Source: Galbibacter sp038433465
Lineage (GTDB): Bacteria > Bacteroidota > Bacteroidia > Flavobacteriales > Flavobacteriaceae
Direction of reading: 5' to 3'
Assembly: GCF_038433465.1 (NCBI RefSeq)
Contig: NZ_JAESVF010000006.1
Coordinates: forward strand, 62,001 to 126,000
DNA length: 64,000 nucleotides
In this document: positions 35,310-42,351 of the stretch, piece by piece
How the letters are laid out: each line of letters begins with the position of its first letter
Position numbering within the stretch: position 1 is the stretch's first letter
Position numbers and translations under genes: made by a program
Notes under the pieces: generated by a model
The model's input: the letters and a program-made list of their open reading frames with translations, nothing else
Databases searched by the model: none
What the model was told of the DNA's origin: nothing

Positions 35310-36584
35310 TTATCCTTTACTTTTCTCTAATTGTTTCTGAATTTTATAAATAGCCGATTCGATAGACTTTTCAGGTTCGATAACATTGTAAGCACCCCAA
35401 AACTCAGGATCTGAAAAACCTGAAGCTTCATCGGCAATAATTATCGAAGGGCGCATTCTGTTTACGACTTCACTATTACTTGAAAGTTCATAATCTTCCC
35501 AATCGGTAATTGCCATTTCGCTTCGCACACTGTATTTTGAGTTAAACCACTTCCCTTTTTTATCAACCACAAAAGTAAGCTGTACATTTGTATATCCGTA
35601 GTACCACTTCCCGTCTTTTATTCGGTAATCTACACGGTAACTCGCCTCCGTAGGGTAAACATCGGTACGATACGGTTTGCGTTTTACCAACATTTCGCTC
35701 ACGCGTTTTTTGTTTTCCAAATTAAGGTCAAAAACTGCTGTTGCTAAAGCATGTGTTTCAGCATCGATATATAATTTCCCGTAGAACAATGGTTCTAACA
35801 CATTTGGCTTTTGCTTGAAGTTAACCACATAAACAGGCTTGTTGTTTACTGTTGTTGATGCGTCAAATTTAAAGTCGTAATACTCCACCAATTCGTTTGT
35901 AAAAATATAATGAGGATATTTCATTACATCAATATATAAAGGTGTAAATGGGCCACCTTGCAATTTCAGCGCCACAGTATCTAGACGTGAGTAATTTGTA
36001 CTTTTTCTCGATTTATAAAGGTCGATGATATCTCGTTTCCCATTAGAGTTTGGTTGTTTATATAAATGAACAACAGCTTCCGATAAAGACGCATTTTTAT
36101 TTCTTTTCTTTATAGTTTCTCGGTAAAAAGCCGTCATTTTAACTGGCTCCGAAATGTAATTATATCCACTCTTACTCAACATCGATTTCACTAAAGTAAG
36201 CGCATCTTTTGGAGCATCAATACTTATTTCTGAAAGCGCTATCGAAACGGGTTCTAGTTGTATTTCATTGTTTTCTTCAGAAAGTGATTCGAGTGAAATA
36301 CTTTTCTTCTGATATCCTAAAAAGGAAACCACGAGGTTTTTACTAGCAATATCGAGAGGAACTTTAAGCGAGAATTCACCTTCAGAATTTGTAATTGTTG
36401 AAATATTAGAATTTTCAATAGCCAAAGTTGCATAAACTAAGGCTTTGTTTGTTTGTGCGTCAAACACAGCTCCGTTATATTCTTTAAAATTTGCAGTGTT
36501 TTGCGCTTGAAGTGTCATTGAAAAGCAACTCAACAACATTATTATAAATGTTGGAATGACTAAAGTTTTGGCGGGATTTTTCAT
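35310..36584 (-). CDS. carboxypeptidase-regulatory-like domain surface protein
   Basis: 424 residues with a signal peptide (about 1-28, ending LQAQN). An N-terminal CarboxypepD_reg-like beta-sandwich (about 35-110; GAVFDAQTNKALVYATLAIE, GEFSLKVP, FLGYQKKSI) is of the kind found at the start of TonB receptors. A long beta-rich region follows (AFYRETIKKR, LYIDAETHALATAVFDL), common in Flavobacteria outer-membrane-associated proteins without a TonB barrel. Function is unknown, probably periplasmic or outer-membrane associated. Confidence 0.82.
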   Translation of the reverse strand: MKNPAKTLVIPTFIIMLLSCFSMTLQAQNTANFKEYNGAVFDAQTNKALVYATLAIENSNISTITNSEGEFSLKVPLDIASKNLVVSFLGYQKKSISLESLSEENNEIQLEPVSIALSEISIDAPKDALTLVKSMLSKSGYNYISEPVKMTAFYRETIKKRNKNASLSEAVVHLYKQPNSNGKRDIIDLYKSRKSTNYSRLDTVALKLQGGPFTPLYIDVMKYPHYIFTNELVEYYDFKFDASTTVNNKPVYVVNFKQKPNVLEPLFYGKLYIDAETHALATAVFDLNLENKKRVSEMLVKRKPYRTDVYPTEASYRVDYRIKDGKWYYGYTNVQLTFVVDKKGKWFNSKYSVRSEMAITDWEDYELSSNSEVVNRMRPSIIIADEASGFSDPEFWGAYNVIEPEKSIESAIYKIQKQLEKSKG

Positions 36585-36735
36585 GAGTTTAGCGTTTTAA
36601 TTCATCTAGATAAACAGCATTGTAAAATATTAAAGTAACTATTAAACAAAGTTCAAGGTCTGTAAACCCATAAAAGATACAAAAAAATACGAATCAAAAT
36701 ACAAGGTAGTGTGTTAAAAAACAGAAGTTTACAAT
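36585..36735. other. non-coding leader of the surface-protein gene
   Basis: About 150 bp between that gene's start and the terminator at 36736. AT-rich, no ORF. I find no exact TAnnTTTG box; together with 36736-36961 it makes a 377-bp gene-free gap. Confidence 0.4.
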
Positions 36736-36768
36736 AAAAAAGCCTTCTTAATTTTAAGAAGGCTTTTT
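36736..36768. terminator. strong intrinsic terminator (end of candidate sRNA / Hpt transcript)
   Basis: 15-bp perfect stem AAAAAGCCTTCTTAA (36737-36751) / TTAAGAAGGCTTTTT (36754-36768) with a 2-nt centre. On the minus strand it ends in a U-run. It lies almost 200 bp beyond the Hpt stop codon. Confidence 0.85.
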
Positions 36769-36845
36769 AAAAGTAGTAATTCAGGTAAGACTTGGGGTAA
36801 GTCTCTTTAAAAAGCAACAATGTTTTGGGGCTATCATTGTTGATT
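36736..36845 (-). ncRNA. candidate structured small RNA, ~110 nt
   Basis: Read on the minus strand: TTACTTTG at 36858-36851 (near -7 consensus), then after about 6 nt a hairpin CAACAATG / CATTGTTG (36842-36835, 36822-36815) with CCCC in its loop, a second hairpin AGACTT / AAGTCT (36804-36799, 36793-36788) with loop ACCCC, and the strong terminator 36768-36736. Both loops display CCCC. No ORF. It could instead be the structured 3' UTR of the Hpt gene. No known RNA family is recognised. Confidence 0.4.
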
Positions 36846-36961
36846 TATTACAAAGTAAATGTACCATGGTATTGCAGAATTTAAAATTTTTTGTTGTAAA
36901 ACGGCAAGTTTTGTATGTGAAGTTTAATTTTAAGCTATTATCTTAAAAATATCGCAATAAA

Positions 36962-37357
36962 TTAAGCTTCCATTTCGTCTATTTGCGACTGCAATTCGAT
37001 TACAACCAATTGGTACTCTACTTTAAAATCGGTAATTAATTGTTTAATGTTTTGATATGTGTCTACATATTGACACTCTTTTTGAATCATGTCCAGATAA
37101 TCTAAAAGCGTAAAAGCCTGCACCATTTCTAGTCCGTTTTTAACTTTATGCGCAGCTCTTGAGATAGAAAACCTATCTTTTGCTTTTAAATAAATTTCTG
37201 TGTTTTCGTAAAACTCATCAATATTATTGTTGATAAGCAACATTATTTCATTGAGATAGTCTTTGTCTGCCAAACAATCTTCTTTAATTTTAGAGATGTT
37301 TGCTTTTTTCTTTCCATGTTCTTTTTTCACAGTAGAAAAATTAAAAATGTTAATCAT
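36962..37357 (-). CDS. orphan Hpt phosphotransfer protein
   Basis: A 131-residue helical protein with the Hpt active site around His70 (RAAHKVKNGLEMV, matching the HxxKxx pattern). It is a single four-helix-bundle domain and should relay phosphate between a hybrid kinase and a response regulator, neither of which is adjacent. A palindrome-overlapped -7 box lies 93 bp upstream (37450-37477). Confidence 0.82.
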   Translation of the reverse strand: MINIFNFSTVKKEHGKKKANISKIKEDCLADKDYLNEIMLLINNNIDEFYENTEIYLKAKDRFSISRAAHKVKNGLEMVQAFTLLDYLDMIQKECQYVDTYQNIKQLITDFKVEYQLVVIELQSQIDEMEA

Positions 37358-37449
37358 TAATTTTTTAGGTAGTTAAGTTTAGTGGTTAAGCTCAAACAAT
37401 GCGTAAACGTTAGGGGAATTTACACACCATTAGCAAATTGCTTTTATTG

Positions 37450-37477
37450 CAAACATAATAGTGAACACTACTATTAT
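37450..37477 (-). promoter_or_regulatory. -7 box with palindrome upstream of Hpt gene
   Basis: Minus-strand TATGTTTG (37450-37457) fits TAnnTTTG and overlaps an inverted repeat ATAATAGT (37455-37462) / ACTATTAT (37470-37477). No TTG at -33, so an activator or repressor site is plausible. The leader would be about 85 nt. Confidence 0.42.
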
Positions 37478-37591
37478 AAACTTTTTGTTGTGTACGCTTA
37501 AAAATTGTATATGAAAATATCTACAAATGAAATGAGGTTTACCCTAGTTAAATACTTGGTTAAACGAGAAGAATAAAAGTTTTAAAATGTA

Positions 37592-38752
37592 TTATTTTAA
37601 GTTCTGAAGAATAAAATCAATCGTAGGATTTTGGTTTTTATTTTGCGCATACGAATCGGTTATATGCTCCGATTTATTTGCTAGTCCAAGCTCTTGAAGT
37701 TTTATAATCGACTCTACTCTATCCAACGAAACCTTACCTGTTAAGAGAGGTGCTAAATTATTTCCTTCTGAATAATACTCGTATATTTTTTTTAATCCTG
37801 TGAGGTATAAATAGTCTTTTGTAAACCCACCGCCACGATGAATTCTCAGGGTGATGATAAAAGCCTTATCGCGATCTAATTTGTATTGATTGTGAAGCAA
37901 ATCAAACGTATCGGCAAACGAATACCCTTTAATCAAACTATCCGCAGCAATAACTCTATACGCCAATATTTTAAGTCGACTTAAAGTAAGCGCTCCACTC
38001 ATGTACTCACTAAATACTGCCAAGCCTTCCTGAGTTTCTACATTTTTTGCAAAACCATTTGAGAATATTTTTAACGGCTGATTAATACCGTTAAAGGTAG
38101 TAACCATATGCACTCCAATCTCGTGGTTTGCCAACGTTTTTAGCTGATTATCATTAAAACGTGCATTCTTTTTAATGTACAAAGTTTGCGTGCTGTTGGA
38201 CACCATCGCATCCGCAGCAATACTTGTAGATAATTTAATATTTAACGGAAAGTTGTAGCGTTGTACAAAGTCTTCAAAATAAGCCTTTGCATCGAGTGCT
38301 GTATGTTTTTTTTCTGAATTTTCAGCAGTTTTATCATCTTTTATATGAAGAATAAAACGTGCATTTGCAACGTCTTTCTCTTTTGGAGTTCCATATAATT
38401 TCAGACTATTATAAAAAAACTTTTTACGAACACCAATAGCTTCGGCGCATTGCACCATATTGGCGTAGTAGTAAATAATTCCTTGGTATAACGAACGGAT
38501 TTCGTCGTTTTCAATCTTTTCTAATTGGTTAGAAAACAACGAACGTTGTAGCTTAAATGCATTAAAGTTTTGCTTCGGATATTTAAAATTTGGTTCTTCA
38601 GTATATTTAGAAGAAAAAAAACGTTGCTTTTCCTTTTCAGTATTTAAAGGATTTAAGTAGCTAAGCAACTCAATACGCTTAATTAATCTATCGAGATTTT
38701 TATCAATAGTAAATAAAGAAGCGTGTTCTTTTAAAATATCCTCAGCTATCAT
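37592..38752 (-). CDS. QEGLA-motif protein (DUF1704; predicted zinc carboxypeptidase)
   Basis: 386 residues of the family named for its QEGLA motif (here ETQEGLAVFSEY, 240-250). The HExxxH motif is HEIGVH (210-215), the zinc site of the related tubulin tyrosine carboxypeptidases (MATCAP/KIAA0895 group). No signal peptide, so cytoplasmic. The start codon overlaps the stop of the symporter gene (ATGA-type, 4 bp), so the two are translationally coupled. Substrate unknown; a peptide or amino-acid conjugate linked to the symporter is a guess. Confidence 0.82.
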   Translation of the reverse strand: MIAEDILKEHASLFTIDKNLDRLIKRIELLSYLNPLNTEKEKQRFFSSKYTEEPNFKYPKQNFNAFKLQRSLFSNQLEKIENDEIRSLYQGIIYYYANMVQCAEAIGVRKKFFYNSLKLYGTPKEKDVANARFILHIKDDKTAENSEKKHTALDAKAYFEDFVQRYNFPLNIKLSTSIAADAMVSNSTQTLYIKKNARFNDNQLKTLANHEIGVHMVTTFNGINQPLKIFSNGFAKNVETQEGLAVFSEYMSGALTLSRLKILAYRVIAADSLIKGYSFADTFDLLHNQYKLDRDKAFIITLRIHRGGGFTKDYLYLTGLKKIYEYYSEGNNLAPLLTGKVSLDRVESIIKLQELGLANKSEHITDSYAQNKNQNPTIDFILQNLK

Positions 38753-40185
38753 GCAGAAACTTCTTCTTTAGTTTTTTCTCCTGGATAGTTAAGCATCCCT
38801 TCGCTTTTAGCAATTAGCGAACAAACAGTTGCATCTCCAGTAACGTTTACCACAGTACGCATCATATCTAAAATTCTATCTACAGGAAGAATAATTCCGA
38901 TCCAAGCAGGGTTTAACCCAACCGATTGCAACACAATAATAAGCATTACCAACCCGGCACTAGGCACCGCCGCAGATCCAACAGAAGCTAAAGTAGCAGT
39001 TAAAACGATGGTGAGTTGTTGCGCAATGGTAAGGTCTATCATATGCAATTGAGCCAAGAAAACTACCGCAACGGCTTGGTATAAACAAGTCCCGTCCATG
39101 TTTACAGTGGCCCCAATAGGAAGTACAAAACTGGTTATTTTTTTACTAACCCCTAGATTGTCTTCAACACATTCCATTGTAACTGGCAATGTTGCAGCAC
39201 TACTCGAAGTTGAAAAAGCAAGTGTTTGCGCCGGACTCACAGCTTTGAAAAATCCGAAGTAAGAAATAACTCGAATAAAAATCTTAAAGATTCCTGGATA
39301 GACAACAAATATCATCAATGCCAAACCGAGCGTTACGGTTAATGAATACCAACTTAGTCCTTTAAAAATTTCAACAACTTTCCCGATATCATCTCCCGCC
39401 ATTTTACTCACAACACCCGCTAAAAGTGCAAATACAAAAAATGGAGCCGCTTTCATAATCAATGCTACCATTTTTAAAAATACTTCCATTATACCGTCTA
39501 TAAAAGCTTCTACGGGTTTAGATTTTTCATCTGGAATGAGCAATAAACTTATCCCAAAAAACAGCGCAAAGAATATCACTTGGAGCATTAATCCATTATC
39601 AGCTAAAGATTTAAAAATATTTCCTGGTACAATATCAACCAATGGTTGTAACGGCCCTGCTTCTTTTGTTTCGTTTGCAGTGTTTAACTTTTCGTCTACA
39701 GTTGCGTTTTTAAGTTCGTCTCGAGAAAGGTCTGAAATTCGCTCTGCTCTATCTAAAAACTCAGGATCGTGCAAATAATTTACACCATCTTTAATTTCAA
39801 TATTTTGCGAAGCAGCCCACAATTCGTAACTAATTCTGTTGTCTATTCGGCTTTGCTCATCGATAAGCTTTCCTGGTTTAATTACATTCACTAGAACGAG
39901 TCCTAATCCAACCGCCAAAATAGTGGTGGTTAAATACGCCAACAGCGTCTTCCCTCCCATTCTTCCTAAACTCGAAGGATCGCCAATGTTTGAAACTCCA
40001 TTGATGATTGAAAAAAGCACTAACGGAACGGCGATTAATTTTAATAGATTGATAAAGATAGTTCCAAAAGGTGCAATCCAATTAATGGTAAACTCGCTCC
40101 AACCAAGTTTACTCGACAAAATTGCCCAAATAATTCCTAAAACTAATCCTATTATAATTTGCCAGTGTAATGCTATTTTCTTCAA
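38749..40185 (-). CDS. dicarboxylate/amino-acid:cation symporter (DAACS, GltP-like)
   Basis: A 478-residue membrane carrier with eight TM helices and two re-entrant hairpins. The signature AFSTSSSAATLPVTMECVEDN (serine-rich HP1) and the TM7 motif GATVNMDGTCLYQA are visible. A soluble insert of about 80 residues (about 110-190, LIDEQSRIDNRISYELWAAS...) is a lineage variation. It starts at TTG 40185 (no ATG). It imports glutamate, aspartate or C4-dicarboxylates with Na+ or H+. Confidence 0.92.
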   Translation of the reverse strand: MKKIALHWQIIIGLVLGIIWAILSSKLGWSEFTINWIAPFGTIFINLLKLIAVPLVLFSIINGVSNIGDPSSLGRMGGKTLLAYLTTTILAVGLGLVLVNVIKPGKLIDEQSRIDNRISYELWAASQNIEIKDGVNYLHDPEFLDRAERISDLSRDELKNATVDEKLNTANETKEAGPLQPLVDIVPGNIFKSLADNGLMLQVIFFALFFGISLLLIPDEKSKPVEAFIDGIMEVFLKMVALIMKAAPFFVFALLAGVVSKMAGDDIGKVVEIFKGLSWYSLTVTLGLALMIFVVYPGIFKIFIRVISYFGFFKAVSPAQTLAFSTSSSAATLPVTMECVEDNLGVSKKITSFVLPIGATVNMDGTCLYQAVAVVFLAQLHMIDLTIAQQLTIVLTATLASVGSAAVPSAGLVMLIIVLQSVGLNPAWIGIILPVDRILDMMRTVVNVTGDATVCSLIAKSEGMLNYPGEKTKEEVSA

Positions 40186-40225
40186 ATGAATCTATTTTAA
40201 GTTAATTACAACGTTAAAGTTGTTT

Positions 40226-40233
40226 CAAATATA
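40226..40233 (-). promoter_or_regulatory. -7 box of symporter-QEGLA operon
   Basis: Minus-strand TATATTTG, exact TAnnTTTG, 41 bp before the TTG start. A short inverted repeat ACAAC-GTTAAA-GTTGT (40208-40223) lies in the leader. No TTG at -33. Confidence 0.35.
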
Positions 40234-40235
40234 AT

Positions 40236-41306
40236 TTATTTTGTGTGTTGTAAACTATTATTTATCAAAGTATAATCTGCCAACACCAAAGCAGCCATCG
40301 CTTCCACAATTGGTACAGCTCTAGGAACAACACATGGGTCGTGCCTTCCTTTCCCCTGCATTTCTACGATGTTTCCTTTGTTATCGATAGTTTCTTGCGT
40401 TTGCATAATTGTTGCAACAGGCTTAAATGCTACTCTAAAATAAATATCCATTCCGTTGCTAATACCTCCTTGAATTCCGCCAGAAAAATTAGTTTTTGTA
40501 GTACCGTCTTCATTATACAAGTCGTTATGCTGACTCCCTTTTAAAGCTGCTCCGTCAAAACCACTTCCGTATTCAAACCCTTTTACAGCATTAATCGAAA
40601 GCATCGCTTTTCCTAATTCTGCATGCAATTTATCAAAAACAGGTTCTCCAAGACCAACAGGCACATTCTTAATTACGCAGGTAACAACTCCTCCAACAGT
40701 ATCTCCTTCCTTACGAATTTGCTTAATGTAATTTTCCATTTCTTTCGCAAGTTCGGTATCTGGACAACGTACAATGTTTATCTCTGCGTTTTCTATATTT
40801 ACTTCGGAATAGTGTTTGTTTAAATGAATGTTTCCTACGGAAGAAACATAGGCGTTAATTTTAATATCGCCCAACATTTGCTTAGCAATAGCACCAGCTA
40901 CCACTCTACTTGCAGTTTCTCTAGCAGAACTTCTTCCGCCACCGCGATAATCTCTAAACCCATATTTTTGGTCGTACACATAATCGGCATGCGATGGTCT
41001 GTAACTGTCTTTTATATGCGAATAGTCGTGAGATTTTTGATTGGTATTTTCAATAACAAAACCAATAGGAGTTCCTGTAGTTTTTCCTTCAAATACTCCC
41101 GAAAGAATACGTACTTCATCTGGTTCTTTACGCTGCGTAACTATAGCAGATTGCCCTGGTTTACGTCTATCTAAGTCGTGTTGTATTTTGTTTAAGTCTA
41201 GTGTAATGCCCGCTGGACATCCGTCTATAACACCTCCTAGAGCCGCTCCGTGTGACTCGCCAAAAGTTGATAACTTAAAGAGGTTTCCGAAGGAATTTCC
41301 TGCCAT
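40236..41306 (-). CDS. aroC: chorismate synthase
   Basis: 356 residues from ATG 41306 (MAGNSFGNLFKLSTFGESHG). It converts EPSP to chorismate using reduced FMN, the last shared step of aromatic biosynthesis. Signature motifs: GESHGAALGGVIDGCPAG, the RRKPGQS loop, GGGRSSARETASRVVAGA and the C-terminal GRHDPCVVPRAVPIVEAM. A longer reading from 41351 would cross the promoter (41323-41351). Normal length. Confidence 0.97.
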   Translation of the reverse strand: MAGNSFGNLFKLSTFGESHGAALGGVIDGCPAGITLDLNKIQHDLDRRKPGQSAIVTQRKEPDEVRILSGVFEGKTTGTPIGFVIENTNQKSHDYSHIKDSYRPSHADYVYDQKYGFRDYRGGGRSSARETASRVVAGAIAKQMLGDIKINAYVSSVGNIHLNKHYSEVNIENAEINIVRCPDTELAKEMENYIKQIRKEGDTVGGVVTCVIKNVPVGLGEPVFDKLHAELGKAMLSINAVKGFEYGSGFDGAALKGSQHNDLYNEDGTTKTNFSGGIQGGISNGMDIYFRVAFKPVATIMQTQETIDNKGNIVEMQGKGRHDPCVVPRAVPIVEAMAALVLADYTLINNSLQHTK

Positions 41307-41322
41307 AAAATTTTGGTTTTGA

Positions 41323-41351
41323 CAAATGTAATTTTTAAAAAAGAGAAACAA
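41323..41351 (-). promoter_or_regulatory. promoter of aroC
   Basis: Minus-strand TTG (41349-41351), 18-bp spacer, TACATTTG (41323-41330): an exact Bacteroidetes promoter. The predicted start is about 10 nt before the aroC ATG. Confidence 0.65.
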
Positions 41352-41492
41352 AAATTAAATATGCGTAATCATAAATTAAACTTTACTTGTTAAAAAGCTT
41401 GGTTTCTTAACAATCAAATCATAAATAATTAATTATCAAGTAATACAATCCCTAATAATCTTTCTTTTATTCGTAATACTAAACTTTTACTA

Positions 41493-42323
41493 TTGAGAAA
41501 AAGAAAATTAGATGTCGTTGTAATCTCAGATGTACACTTGGGTACATTTGGCTGCCATGCAGGAGAACTGCTCTCATACCTTAACAGTATTTCTCCAAAA
41601 AAACTTATTCTGAATGGCGACATTATCGATATTTGGCAGTTTAGAAAACGTTACTTCCCAAAGAATCATTTACAGGTAATTAAAAAAATAATCGATTTAT
41701 CTACCAAAGGCACCGAAGTGTATTACATTACTGGAAATCACGACGAAATGCTTCGGAAGTTTAGCGATGTTACCATGGGAAATATCCATATTTTAGATAA
41801 GTTAATTCTGAATTTAGACGGAAAGAAAGCCTGGATTTTTCACGGAGATGTATTTGATGCTTCTATACAACACACCAAATGGATTGCTAAACTTGGCGGT
41901 TGGGGTTACGATTTTTTAATATTGATTAACCGGTTTATAAATTGGATTTTAGTTGGACTTGGGAAAGAGAAATACTCACTTTCCAAAAAGATAAAAAACA
42001 GCGTTAAAAAAGCCATTAAATACATTGCAGATTTCGAAAAAGTAGCCTCAGATTTGGCTATCGAAAACGGATACAAATATGTTGTTTGCGGACATATACA
42101 TCAACCTCAAATGCTTCGAAAGGTCAATAAAAACGGCACTTGTCTTTATTTGAATTCTGGCGATTGGATTGAAAATTTAACCGCTTTAGAATACCACAAC
42201 AAACGTTGGGAACTCTACCATTTTAATGAAGATAAATTGAGTCCGTTTTACTCCGACGAAGATTTAAAAACTATGAATTACAAAGAGTTATTGGCGGCAA
42301 TCACCATTACTGGCAAAAAATAG
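41493..42323 (+). CDS. LpxH-like metallophosphoesterase
   Basis: 276 residues from TTG 41493, the only start consistent with the conserved N-terminus. Calcineurin-type metal motifs: DVHLG (about 13-17), GDIID, GNHDE, HGD and GHIHQP. The sequence resembles UDP-2,3-diacylglucosamine pyrophosphatase relatives, common in Bacteroidetes, which cleave the lipid A precursor; lipid A assignment is inferred, as other UDP or phospholipid substrates are possible. Confidence 0.82.
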   Translation: MRKRKLDVVVISDVHLGTFGCHAGELLSYLNSISPKKLILNGDIIDIWQFRKRYFPKNHLQVIKKIIDLSTKGTEVYYITGNHDEMLRKFSDVTMGNIHILDKLILNLDGKKAWIFHGDVFDASIQHTKWIAKLGGWGYDFLILINRFINWILVGLGKEKYSLSKKIKNSVKKAIKYIADFEKVASDLAIENGYKYVVCGHIHQPQMLRKVNKNGTCLYLNSGDWIENLTALEYHNKRWELYHFNEDKLSPFYSDEDLKTMNYKELLAAITITGKK

Positions 42324-42351
42324 CATTTCGAAATTGCTGTTTCACAAACTA

